Part shown: positions 44,760 through 53,839 of the stretch, one piece after another
Layout of the letters: each line of letters begins with the position of its first letter
How positions within the stretch are numbered: position 1 is the first letter of the stretch
From: Acidobacteriota bacterium
GTDB taxonomy: Bacteria > Acidobacteriota > Blastocatellia > Pyrinomonadales > Pyrinomonadaceae
DNA length: 60,639 nucleotides
Reading direction: 5' to 3'
NCBI GenBank assembly: GCA_020199775.1
Contig: JAIVJZ010000011.1
Span: forward strand, 1 to 60,639
Program-made: the position numbers and the translations under genes
Notes under the pieces: generated by a model
Databases searched by the model: none
Told to the model about the DNA's origin: nothing
Seen by the model: the letters and a program-made list of their open reading frames with translations, nothing else

Positions 44760-47700
44760 CTTCAACACCAGATCGCGGAAAGTTTGTCTCATCAGATTTG
44801 AGTGTTAGTCCAACGTTGCCAATGTCAATAACGATGCCGGATGGGCGGGAGTACAGCGTGGCTGGTGAAGTGTGGGCTCTACCTGAAGACCCGCATAGCA
44901 AGGTAACCGTAGTGCTCAACTGGTCTCTTCTTACCAATGTCATTTTTGCCGGCACCTCGAAGCCGGTACTGTCCTTGCGCGCTGTGAGTTTCGTTAAGCT
45001 GTATGTTCTGGAGAGGATGAGTGCAAGCAAAAAGCCTCTCAAACCCGCGTCCGCGCTGAATAACTTGGGTGCCGCGCTGCGCTTCGCGCGGTGGTTGTCA
45101 GCGCACATTGAATGGCTGCCTGCCAATCGCAGCTTTGATTGGGCCGACCTGACTGAAGAGATTTTTGATGCGTGGCTGGATGTGGAGTATCAATCGAAAA
45201 GTAAAGGAGATTCAGTAAATCGGTTACGCAAGTTCTTTATATGGGGGGCTGAGTCTGGTGCGGGTCGCACCGATTTCTCTGCTGCTCTGGCGTCAGTCCT
45301 TAGTGGCAAAGGAATTAAAGGTCATGCCCGGGGGCAGCTAGTCAAAAGCAGGGATAAAAGGCGTGGCCCTTTCACCCGCGATGAGTTGGACATTATCTAC
45401 AAGCCATGTCGGGCCGGTGCCGGGACTAACCGGGATAGGGCAATCGTGTGGACACTATTGGAGACAGTAATCCGTCCAAAGCAAATGTTCAAACTAACAA
45501 ATCAGGATTTGGAGGTCATTACCGATAACTCTAAACGTGGTCAAAAGAGGGTTATGTATCGGCTTCGGGTGCGTAAGATTAAGCGACCCAGTAACACCAT
45601 TGAGTATCATTATCTGCCCCTGTCAGAAGGGTGCGCGCGATTGCTGCTTGATGTGCAAAAGCAAGACGGCAAACCCAGTGATCCGCTATTCTGGTGGATC
45701 TCTAATAACTACAATAAATATATCACAAGGCGGTTAAGAGCTTTTTCCGTTGATGCCGACCTTCGCTCGCCCCGTCTTCCTATTGAACACTCGGAGCCCG
45801 GAGACCCTGTTTATGAACTCTTACATTTGACAGCACGTCGTTTCCGCTACGGCGTGTCAAGTGATCGCATTGCCCGGCGTGAGCTTCCTGAAAACGTCGC
45901 GGAAATGCTTGGTCATAAGGGTACAGAGTGTGTTGACGTTTACGTTGAAACTTCACCCGGGATAGCCGATGATTTTCAACTCGCTACGGACTACGTTATT
46001 ACACATCTGATTGATCTAATGCTCGGCCGAGCGCAACCGTCGGAAGTCTATCTGTCAAATGCCGTGCCGCCTATTACATCGAAGCTCAGGCGGCACAGTG
46101 AAGCACAGGTCTTCAAGTTGGACACCGCTGCCCGTCACTCGCGGCAAGGTGGGCTGCTAAACATTCAAAGTGATTTGGGCGTACGCTCAGGCCCGACTAC
46201 ACACCAGTCTGAGATTCGCATCAAAGAACTCATCGCGCGGGCGCGCGGCAAATTCCCCAAAATCTACATCGATCAAGGTTTTAACGCACAAATATGGAAT
46301 GTCGCACGCCTTAGAGACTGTCCGAGTGCCTCGCACATAATCAACTTCGGCTTCACAACCCTCACGTCGAATATTGGTCTGGGTTTTTCAGATCGGCTGG
46401 AAGACGCTCTACCTCCTTATTTCGCGGATGTGATCAAGAGCTGGCTGGTATTCTCGTCTGTTTCGCTTGAGGTTAATGCACTTCGATTGCATGCCGCGCG
46501 ATTTTTCTGGAGTTTCCTGTCCACGCAACAGGGCAGGCAAATTGAATCATTCGTTTGGGGCGAACTGAAAGAGGATGACATTCTCGCATTTGAACATTTC
46601 CTTATGGCTTACAGATCAAGTCGGGGTAAGCCTCTCAAATCTTCAACGCTCTTTAACATCCTCGGTCGGATACAGTGTCTAATAAACTTTCTCACCAGCC
46701 GTGGTATATGTCGGTACATTGAATATTTCCCACAGACACAACCGACACGGCCAGGGTCGATGTCTCTTGCTGAAAAAAGGCTCATGGCCGAACGCAAACT
46801 TCCCGCCCCAGGTATCCTAGAAGCTTTAGCTGATACCTATCACCTACTCACAACTGCACCGGCAGGTCAGGTAAGTGATTGGGAAATAATCCTCATTTCC
46901 GCAGTTGCGATCTTGTTACTAACGGGTCTCCGAATAGGAGAACTGGTCACCATGCCCTTTGATTGCGAGGTAGAGGAAAAAGTGTCGTCGGGGTCAGACG
47001 GATCTGATTCTTTCCGCTATGGGATCCGCTACTGGTTGGAGAAGGCACCGGTGAAAGCAATAAGAATCAGATGGATATCACCGACCGCGGAGCCTGTTGT
47101 TCGTGAATCAATCTCAAGGATAAAACGATTGACTGCCGCAGCACGCGAGCGCACCAAGGTCCTTGAAAACGACCCAACTAGAGTCTCACTTCCGGCAGAT
47201 GTGGCGGGCCGGGATACTATAACCAGAGCCGAAGCGATCGCCTTACTTGGCTACAAGGAAGACAGATCGATCAACCACGACACACAAGGGCTCCTTCCGC
47301 AACAAGGGGTCGGACCTAACAGCTACTTCTATGTTAAGGATTTGGAAGCGTTGCTGATGTCACGGCGCGTGCCGGAGTTGTACACCATGCGGAATGACGA
47401 CGGTACCTACCAGATGCTTTCGCAGTCGCTCTTCATCGTCTTCTCTAAACAGTCGCAGTACCGGACAACGAATTGTTGCCGCCTTCTGGTTGAGCCAATT
47501 AGAACCCACTCGATCTCAAATTATTTATCGACTCCTACCGGCCTCTTCAGGACGCATGATGAGTGGAAGCAGAGGACAAACATGTTGCCTAACCCACACT
47601 CCTTACGCCACTGGTTGATTCACGTTGCGTATATGGGAGGCATGGAGTCACACCTCATTCTTCGGTACTTTGCTAAAAACCACATCGGCTGTATAGCGGA

Positions 47701-47782
47701 TTACCTCCATTTCTTTATTGATGAATCGGCTGCATATGTGCCTGAGGAGTTGAGAGCGCAGACCTTTTATGTCCCTGAATAG
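44756..47782 (+). CDS. Giant recombinase with two tyrosine-recombinase domains
   Basis: This 1008-aa protein contains two recombinase-like units. Unit 1 (about residues 80-420) has VIRPKQMFKLT and LTARRFRYGVSS, LGHKGTECVDVYVE; the HxxR histidine is replaced. Unit 2 (about residues 550-1008) has LLLTGLRIGELVTMP (first Arg), PHSLRHWLIHVAYMGG (HxLR) and IADYLHF with the tyrosine. Unit 2 is therefore probably the active one, with unit 1 structural. Tn554 TnpB is about 630 aa, so this looks like a duplication or a fusion of two trio members. It is translationally coupled on the left and followed by a TnpC-like gene. Confidence 0.83.
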   Translation: MTSTPDRGKFVSSDLSVSPTLPMSITMPDGREYSVAGEVWALPEDPHSKVTVVLNWSLLTNVIFAGTSKPVLSLRAVSFVKLYVLERMSASKKPLKPASALNNLGAALRFARWLSAHIEWLPANRSFDWADLTEEIFDAWLDVEYQSKSKGDSVNRLRKFFIWGAESGAGRTDFSAALASVLSGKGIKGHARGQLVKSRDKRRGPFTRDELDIIYKPCRAGAGTNRDRAIVWTLLETVIRPKQMFKLTNQDLEVITDNSKRGQKRVMYRLRVRKIKRPSNTIEYHYLPLSEGCARLLLDVQKQDGKPSDPLFWWISNNYNKYITRRLRAFSVDADLRSPRLPIEHSEPGDPVYELLHLTARRFRYGVSSDRIARRELPENVAEMLGHKGTECVDVYVETSPGIADDFQLATDYVITHLIDLMLGRAQPSEVYLSNAVPPITSKLRRHSEAQVFKLDTAARHSRQGGLLNIQSDLGVRSGPTTHQSEIRIKELIARARGKFPKIYIDQGFNAQIWNVARLRDCPSASHIINFGFTTLTSNIGLGFSDRLEDALPPYFADVIKSWLVFSSVSLEVNALRLHAARFFWSFLSTQQGRQIESFVWGELKEDDILAFEHFLMAYRSSRGKPLKSSTLFNILGRIQCLINFLTSRGICRYIEYFPQTQPTRPGSMSLAEKRLMAERKLPAPGILEALADTYHLLTTAPAGQVSDWEIILISAVAILLLTGLRIGELVTMPFDCEVEEKVSSGSDGSDSFRYGIRYWLEKAPVKAIRIRWISPTAEPVVRESISRIKRLTAAARERTKVLENDPTRVSLPADVAGRDTITRAEAIALLGYKEDRSINHDTQGLLPQQGVGPNSYFYVKDLEALLMSRRVPELYTMRNDDGTYQMLSQSLFIVFSKQSQYRTTNCCRLLVEPIRTHSISNYLSTPTGLFRTHDEWKQRTNMLPNPHSLRHWLIHVAYMGGMESHLILRYFAKNHIGCIADYLHFFIDESAAYVPEELRAQTFYVPE

Positions 47783-47814
47783 ACTGTAAAATCGAGAAAA
47801 GTTGGAGGACGAGA

Positions 47815-48252
47815 TTGCCCAGAAAAAGCCGTAGGCCAGAGATAATTGAATCAATACGTGCGTACTTACCTAGTGCCGAGAAACGCCTCGAGTCGATCAC
47901 CGACGAGCGGCTGATGGATGTGGCAGGCTGCGGGCGGGCGACTTTCTACAAGTACGTGTCCGAGGGATCTGAAATTGAGCTTGAGATTAATGCCTCCCGT
48001 GAGAGGCAGAAGAAGTATGTGAAGTCAGTGGAGAGGGGAGACATTACAGGCGGGGATGACATTGCCATGCGTAAGAGGCTTGGACAAGCAGAAGAGGGTA
48101 ACCGGAACTTGCTTGCGTTCATTGCGCGTATGACCGATAACCTTAGAAACTACGGAGTTCCCTCAGATGTGATACAGAGCGCTCAACAGGAAGCGATGAC
48201 GCATCCAGATCGTAGTTACAGTCATGCCGGAAAGGGCCGCCGCAGGCATTAA
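47815..48252 (+). CDS. TnpC-like accessory protein of the recombinase trio
   Basis: The start is TTG 47815 with GGAGGA 6 bases upstream. The 145-aa protein has an HTH-like segment SITDERLMDVAGCGRATFYKYV (described in two parts: residues 25-36 and 37-46), a charged helix and RLGQAEEGNRNLLAFIARMT, which resembles a coiled coil. It matches the small TnpC of Tn554-like elements in size and place, thought to aid orientation or frequency of transposition. It ends in a basic tail (KGRRRH). Confidence 0.7.
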   Translation: MPRKSRRPEIIESIRAYLPSAEKRLESITDERLMDVAGCGRATFYKYVSEGSEIELEINASRERQKKYVKSVERGDITGGDDIAMRKRLGQAEEGNRNLLAFIARMTDNLRNYGVPSDVIQSAQQEAMTHPDRSYSHAGKGRRRH

Positions 48253-48858
48253 GAAGTTTCTGATTAATGAGCGGGGTAAAACTGAACACATAGTGCTTTT
48301 GAAACGTTTTGCACTAAGGTGTCAAATGTTCATTTTGTAAACTTTCAGAATAGGTGGCTTATGGTTTATATGACGTTTTGCAGTGTTCACTTTTAAATTC
48401 GTAAGTGTTCACTTTCGGTAATGTAGCCTCCATCTCCTTCTAAATCGTCCAAGCGATTTTCAAGCTCATCTGGAAAAAGTAGAGATGCTAATCTGAAGTT
48501 CTGCCATCTGAGCCGCTGCTGATTATCAGACGATGTCATATCCCGTCTGATAATCAATGCTCACGTGATTTAACGCACTAGACGAGGCTCTGTGATGAAA
48601 CACAAGCTCCGTCCAACATCACTATTTCACTCTCCCCTTTCCTTCCATCGCCCTTCCTTTCATTGATTAGCTTTTCCTTACAGCAGCGTTAGCAGCCCGA
48701 CCACCGATCGGTTTCGGCATTAACTGACACCAAATACACTAAACATGCCGATGTGTAAGAGGCAGGGAAGAGGAGTCAAGTTAGAGAAGGCTCGGGGTTT
48801 CTCGCGCGACTGTCTGTTGATATGATGCGTTGGTCACAAGTCGTATGCACGAACACCA
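48253..48858. other. Gap after the trio with repeats and a long hairpin
   Basis: About 600 bp without a gene. It holds TGTTCATTTT (48327), TGTTCACTTT (48384) and TGTTCACTTT (48406), the latter two exactly 22 bp apart, plus a perfect 12-bp stem GATTATCAGACG/CGTCTGATAATC (48521-48555). This is the expected place for the right end or binding sites of the recombinase element. No gene is visible. Confidence 0.5.
48521..48555. repeat. Perfect 12-bp inverted repeat with 11-bp loop
   Basis: GATTATCAGACG (48521-48532) and CGTCTGATAATC (48544-48555) can form a stable hairpin. There is no U-tract, so it is not an ordinary terminator. It may be a recombinase site or the operator of the HNH gene downstream. 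Confidence 0.65.
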
Positions 48859-48888
48859 TTGGCAGTAGTCAGGTTTGCGAGACGCCCG

Positions 48889-49956
48889 ATGAACATGGCC
48901 CTCCCACCGGCCGCCGAGGAACAGGTGCGATTCCTGCTCAACCTCCAGAGACTCTTGGAGGAGGGTAGCTTCGTCGCCACCTATAAGCACGCGCTCCTAC
49001 TGAGCATCGCCGACGTCTGCGTGGAGAAGGGCGATGACGCCGGCGGGCGCTTCCGTATCTCGACCGCTGAACTGGCCGAAAAGTTCATCACCTACTATTG
49101 GCGTCAAGCCGTCCCCTACTACTCGACGGGGCGTAACCAGGCCGGAGCAGTCCTTAAGCAAAACACCGGGAGGCAAGCGGCCGTCATCAGCGCCATCTCT
49201 AAAGCACGCGAAGATCATGGCAATTCACTGGCGCAGTTGAAAATGAATCCTCCGGCGTGGGAAGCACTAAAAAGGCGCGTCACTGAAACAATCAGGGTTA
49301 TGCCCCTGTGGAAGCTGCAAACGGTCGGAGGCCAGAAGCTCGAGTTCTTGTACGTCGGCGTGCGGGGTGATGAAACCGTCATCGAACTGAAAGAAGGCGT
49401 CTGCTACTGCCTCCGCCTCTTCTACGGTCTAGTTCACGAACTGGTTAGGGGCGCATGGCTCAGATTCGTCCGAAGCATTAACGAGAACAAGTCGTTGCTC
49501 GGTACCGCATCGGACCTCTCAGATTTCATGTTCGGTTCGGGTAGGGCAGCACTTGAGGTCTACAGACAGATTCTTATCGAGTATCAACATGGCAACTGTT
49601 TTTACTGCCTGAGACCGTTGAAGGACAGGAGCGACGTCGACCACTTCATCCCTTGGTCACGCTACCCGGTTGATTTTGGTCACAACTTCGTCCTTGCTCA
49701 TGGCGCTTGCAACACAAGGAAGGCAGATAGACTTGCTGCGGTCGAGCACCTGGAGAAGTGGTGTGAGCGAAATGAAATGTACGGAGAAGAACTGACTGTG
49801 GCTTTTCAGGAAAGGAATATCGTGCATGATCAGAAGGCGAGTTGGCGAGTTACAGCTTGGGCGTATGAGCAGGCTCAATTGGCCGGCTCGTTCGTATGGC
49901 GGCAAGATGACGAGTTGGTAAAACTCACATCCGCGTGGAGAACGTTGCTCAGGTAA
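48889..49956 (+). CDS. HNH endonuclease-domain protein
   Basis: From ATG 48889 the product is 355 aa. The C-terminal part holds a clear HNH motif: CFYCLRPL, then DVDHFIPWSRYPVD, FVLAHGACNTRKAD (about residues 235-280). The N-terminal 200 residues are helical with no known motif (NLQRLLEEGSFVATYKHALL, near residue 20), a layout of nucleases with a sensor or specificity domain. It lies 200 bp before the three-gene operon at 50163, in the same direction, so it may be the nuclease of that system. Confidence 0.82.
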   Translation: MNMALPPAAEEQVRFLLNLQRLLEEGSFVATYKHALLLSIADVCVEKGDDAGGRFRISTAELAEKFITYYWRQAVPYYSTGRNQAGAVLKQNTGRQAAVISAISKAREDHGNSLAQLKMNPPAWEALKRRVTETIRVMPLWKLQTVGGQKLEFLYVGVRGDETVIELKEGVCYCLRLFYGLVHELVRGAWLRFVRSINENKSLLGTASDLSDFMFGSGRAALEVYRQILIEYQHGNCFYCLRPLKDRSDVDHFIPWSRYPVDFGHNFVLAHGACNTRKADRLAAVEHLEKWCERNEMYGEELTVAFQERNIVHDQKASWRVTAWAYEQAQLAGSFVWRQDDELVKLTSAWRTLLR

Positions 49957-50162
49957 ACGCCCCTATGATAAGGACCAACCCATTAACGATTTATGCTTTT
50001 CGAGATGAATCGGGGAGTGCTACCTCTTGAATCCCGGCTGCTCGAAAAGCTTAAGGGCTAAGAGAGACAGGCTTCGACGGAATGTCGGTGGATACGGAGC
50101 TTTCACCTTCGGCGTTGCTTACTAATCTGCTCACTGATAGGTAAAGAGTAAAGGAATATTGA

Positions 50163-51587
50163 ATGAGCATAAGTATCAAGTCGGGCTCAGCGGCCATTGG
50201 CTTTTCCATATTTCTTACCGCCTATGACCCACTCGATCTGGCGAGCAACAGCATTGACGTTCTCGGTTTCCAACGGGGCTACATCGCCTTGGCCGACAAG
50301 ATTCTCCCGGGGTTCACGACGATCACAACATCCCCCCGGTATGTCCCCATGCTCTGCGCGGCCATCCGCATGGCTCAAGATAAGTATTCGGATTCGACAG
50401 CAACGCCTGTCCGAATCAGGCAGCAGCGACTTGATGCGATCAAATCTTATGAGCGCGCCTGGGCGCTGGCCTGTGGCCTCGCCGCGTCTGAAGCGCAGCT
50501 GGGCGTGTCGGCTGTCGACGGTCTTCGCGGCGTTCAATCCGTCCGTCGCCGACTAAGTGAACTGTCCGGGCGTGAGAAGTACATCCGCACGAATTCGCTC
50601 AACCTTCTCGCCAACCAGGTCCGCTACGGCGGAATTGGTGCCTATTCCACGTTCATGGAGGACTGTCATCTGGCGTCCATGAGATCACTCAGCCTCCGCC
50701 CTCTAGGAGCCGCATTAGCGGACGCTTTCCCCGAACCTGCGGGCGCTTTGGCTGTGCATGATGAGGAACAGCCGCTGTCACTTGAGGAATTGAAGAATTG
50801 GGGACGGCGAAGTCACCTGTCAGCGATTTCGAGGGAAGAGGCCGCTAATCTCAAGCGAGCACTCAGGGGGGGCGAAGAGGGCGGGTGGGAAGACGATGTC
50901 CGGTGGAGCATGCTCCGCCTGCTGGCCGCCACTGCTAAACGGGAGGATGCGGAAAGCGTTCTCTTAAAGAAGATTCTGTCGGGAATTCAAAGTAAACGGT
51001 TCGAGTATCTCAAGCTACCGGCGGAGTGTCTTCAGCAGCTTCGGGCTGCGCTGGTCATCATCCACCCCTACGAAATACTTTACCAGTCCCTCCAGTTTCT
51101 CTTTGATGCTGTGCGAGCGGCTGCAACCGACGCGACCGAGACGACAGAGGCCAGCCTGAAAGCAGTTGGCAAGCAATCGAATGTACTCAGAGCCTATGCG
51201 GCAGCTAAATCGGCGAGCGAGGAATTACTATCCAGCTTGGATGAAGCCAGCGCGATTCATCGAAAAACGGCGGAGGAAATCCGGACGGTGCTTATGGATA
51301 CGGGGATTGCAGCTTTATTGACGAAGATAAAAGCGACCCCTTCCGCGCCTGACCTGTTATCTCTCGTTCTCGACAGACATCTGGACGTTCAACAAGGGAA
51401 GTTTGATAAGGGAGGAAGAAAAGCACCCTGGGTTAAGCGTGAAACGTCTGAGGATAGGGTTCATCTGACCGCGTTGCGACACCGGCTGATTGTTTCTGAT
51501 CGTAAGAGTAGTTGGGATGACGTGCCCCGGCATCCCTACCGTACTTTCGGCGCGTTGCGATTCATCGAACAGTGCGTCATCCGGTAA
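50163..51587 (+). CDS. Uncharacterised helical protein (474 aa), first of the PLD/SNF2 operon
   Basis: The family was not recognised with certainty. Near residues 45-65, LPGFTTITTSPRYVPMLCAA resembles the FPGxSTIxTRARYFLFxPW element of DUF6361-type defence proteins, which hints at a distant relation. The rest is helical, with DDVRWSMLRLLAATA and a basic C-terminus. It is followed 8 bp later by the PLD gene and then the helicase, so it belongs to that operon as a probable core or adaptor subunit. ATG 50163 gives a good start, with AAAGGAA upstream. Confidence 0.62.
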   Translation: MSISIKSGSAAIGFSIFLTAYDPLDLASNSIDVLGFQRGYIALADKILPGFTTITTSPRYVPMLCAAIRMAQDKYSDSTATPVRIRQQRLDAIKSYERAWALACGLAASEAQLGVSAVDGLRGVQSVRRRLSELSGREKYIRTNSLNLLANQVRYGGIGAYSTFMEDCHLASMRSLSLRPLGAALADAFPEPAGALAVHDEEQPLSLEELKNWGRRSHLSAISREEAANLKRALRGGEEGGWEDDVRWSMLRLLAATAKREDAESVLLKKILSGIQSKRFEYLKLPAECLQQLRAALVIIHPYEILYQSLQFLFDAVRAAATDATETTEASLKAVGKQSNVLRAYAAAKSASEELLSSLDEASAIHRKTAEEIRTVLMDTGIAALLTKIKATPSAPDLLSLVLDRHLDVQQGKFDKGGRKAPWVKRETSEDRVHLTALRHRLIVSDRKSSWDDVPRHPYRTFGALRFIEQCVIR

Positions 51588-51595
51588 CATGTAGA

Positions 51596-53839
51596 ATGCC
51601 GAAGAAGACGCAACCCTCGACTCACTCACTGTTGGACGCCGTGCGCGCGCTCGAAGCGGACGGGCCGATGGAGTCTGTGGTGTTGGCTACCTACGGCCTG
51701 TCCCTGGAGCAACCTAACTTCTTCGAGCACGATTTTCTACCCACCTTGCTGGGCATCGGCGGCGTTCGTGACCGGGGTTATGTGTCGCCCATTAACCTCG
51801 AACGCAAACTTGCAGAGGCCTACTGTGCGTTGATCTGTGATGCTCACGCGCTCTCCATGGGAATTCGTCCCAGTTTGCGCATCGACGTAATCCCGGTGGC
51901 TCGTCCGCGTCATCACGCCAAGGTGGTGCTCATCCATCGCAAGCGTCTGGTTCGGTTGATTATCACCTCCGCGAACCTGACGCACGATGGCTACCGCAGC
52001 CAACGGGAAATCGCTTCGGTACTCGACTTTCGTCCTGACGGAATGCTTCCTCGGGAAGTGCTGGCCGAAGCGGTCTCTAGCTGGATTGAGGTTCTGGGCG
52101 CATCCGCTACAACGCCTGTTCGTAATGCATTGCAGGCTGCCGTCGCAGCAGTTGCCGGCTGGACTCCGCAGCGTCGGAGTCGAACCGCTCCTAAATTCCG
52201 TGTCGTGTTCGGCGGAGGAGAAAAGCCGCTCTGGCAGGAGTTGGTGGACGCTTGGCCGGCGAAAGAGCCGCTGCTGTCGTGGCGTGTGTGTTCACCGTTC
52301 TGGCCTTCGGGCAAAGCCAAATCCACCCCGTTTGATGTCATCGCTAAGGGTCTGCAAGCTAAAAAAGTGTCGCTGACAGATACGGTAATTGAGCTCATTT
52401 GCTTGGCCGATGTGCCGGGGGATCGAAGTCGCCCGGTGTTTCCATTTCCACTTTTACGCGGTTTGCGTAAGAGGGGATTCCCGGTTACACGAGGGCGAAT
52501 CGTGCCAGCCCGTCTGGAAGCGCTGCAAGAAGAAGTGCCGGAGCGAAAGGCCGAGGGAAACCGCGCGCTGCATGCCAAGTGGATTATGTTGCGCGGCACG
52601 AAGTCAGCCGTCGCCCTGCTCGGTTCGGCGAATTTTACCAACCCCGGACTCGGGGTGGAGAGCCACAGTAAAGCCGATGTTGAAGCCGGTAAGCCCGGCA
52701 CGGCCAACATTGAAGCCGGTATGCTAATCACATGCGCGATTGAGGAACTGCCTGAAGACGCCTGGAAACCACCCGTAGTCGATGCCGGCAGTGTTGACTG
52801 GGCTTCATGCGCGGGCGACGAATTGGCCGTTCCACCGGCCGCTTCCGAGGACGCTTTGGATTGGCCTGAACATATCCGCCGCGTCGACCTCGACATCCAC
52901 TGGGGCGATGGGGCTGACCCGACCGGGACATTGTTTATCGACCTTTGGGAGGAACGCTTCTGCGCGTCTGAGATTTTCTCGCCGGAGGAATCGGACTCAT
53001 CACCACAACTCCTGCTCTCTTTCAATCGGTATCCATCTGAGAATCAGGGGCGGGCGCGGGTGGATACCGACTCCGTCCTTGTTCGTCGCTTACTGGTTCA
53101 TCGAACTGTCCGGGTTCATTGGGATCAACCGCTTCGGCAGTCGCTCTTCCCGATCAATATTCTCGAAACGGCGAAAGCAGGACTCCCCAGCATCCTCGGC
53201 GTGCGCCCGGACGAGCAGCAACTTCTGGCCTATTTCCACGGCCGGATCGGTGAAGACGATCTGCTTTTACTACTTGAGCAACGCGCGTCGAAGGACGACC
53301 CGAGGGAGGCGGATCGGGCGGGCGGATCGCCCTCGGTCGAGTTCCAGAACTACTTACTGCGCGAGTTTGTGGAAAGTCTGTTCGGGCTACAGGACATGCT
53401 CAACGCGGCCATGTTTTCACCGCGGGCTCTGGAGCAGGCATTGCTCGGCGATTTCAGTCCGGCCAGCTTGGGTGAACGGATCATGCAAGCGTACCAGGCT
53501 GGCCGCCGTTCCGCGACTGCGACGGCGTTCCAATTAACGGAACTGCTGCGCGTTGCCAGCAGTCTTACGGTTGCGGATACTCACGCTGCTTCCGATGACG
53601 AACTTAACAATATCGAGAGCATCAAGGAGCGGGGCGTCGCCCGCCTTTTATCTCTGGTCGAAACAGCCGGGCAGCACGAGCCATTCAAGGTAGCATGCAA
53701 AAACGCTCATTTCACAAAGTTCGTTCAATTCTCGCTGCCAAAAAAAATTGGCGCGCGGTTTCTCTCCATCGTCGGGGCTGCCCCAACCGCCGACCATGCC
53801 ACAGAGGGTCGCGGCTCGACGGAAGGAGCAGGAGCATGA
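51596..53839 (+). CDS. Double-HKD phospholipase D-like protein
   Basis: I prefer ATG 51596 (747 aa); GTG 51572 would overlap the previous gene. Two HKD halves are visible: HHAKVVLIHRKR...TSANLT (about residues 105-127) and LHAKWIMLRGTK...GSANFT (about residues 324-347). The order HxK...SAN/GSAN is that of PLD nucleases and restriction enzymes. The remainder is an alpha/beta and helical C-terminal region. Its TGA overlaps the helicase ATG by 4 bp (ATGA), so the two proteins are made together. Likely a DNA nuclease subunit. Confidence 0.86.
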   Translation: MPKKTQPSTHSLLDAVRALEADGPMESVVLATYGLSLEQPNFFEHDFLPTLLGIGGVRDRGYVSPINLERKLAEAYCALICDAHALSMGIRPSLRIDVIPVARPRHHAKVVLIHRKRLVRLIITSANLTHDGYRSQREIASVLDFRPDGMLPREVLAEAVSSWIEVLGASATTPVRNALQAAVAAVAGWTPQRRSRTAPKFRVVFGGGEKPLWQELVDAWPAKEPLLSWRVCSPFWPSGKAKSTPFDVIAKGLQAKKVSLTDTVIELICLADVPGDRSRPVFPFPLLRGLRKRGFPVTRGRIVPARLEALQEEVPERKAEGNRALHAKWIMLRGTKSAVALLGSANFTNPGLGVESHSKADVEAGKPGTANIEAGMLITCAIEELPEDAWKPPVVDAGSVDWASCAGDELAVPPAASEDALDWPEHIRRVDLDIHWGDGADPTGTLFIDLWEERFCASEIFSPEESDSSPQLLLSFNRYPSENQGRARVDTDSVLVRRLLVHRTVRVHWDQPLRQSLFPINILETAKAGLPSILGVRPDEQQLLAYFHGRIGEDDLLLLLEQRASKDDPREADRAGGSPSVEFQNYLLREFVESLFGLQDMLNAAMFSPRALEQALLGDFSPASLGERIMQAYQAGRRSATATAFQLTELLRVASSLTVADTHAASDDELNNIESIKERGVARLLSLVETAGQHEPFKVACKNAHFTKFVQFSLPKKIGARFLSIVGAAPTADHATEGRGSTEGAGA

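Noticed and set aside
51991..53025. 344-aa - strand frame inside the PLD gene
   Set aside because: Shadow of the double-HKD coding sequence; Ser/Arg-rich composition without domains.
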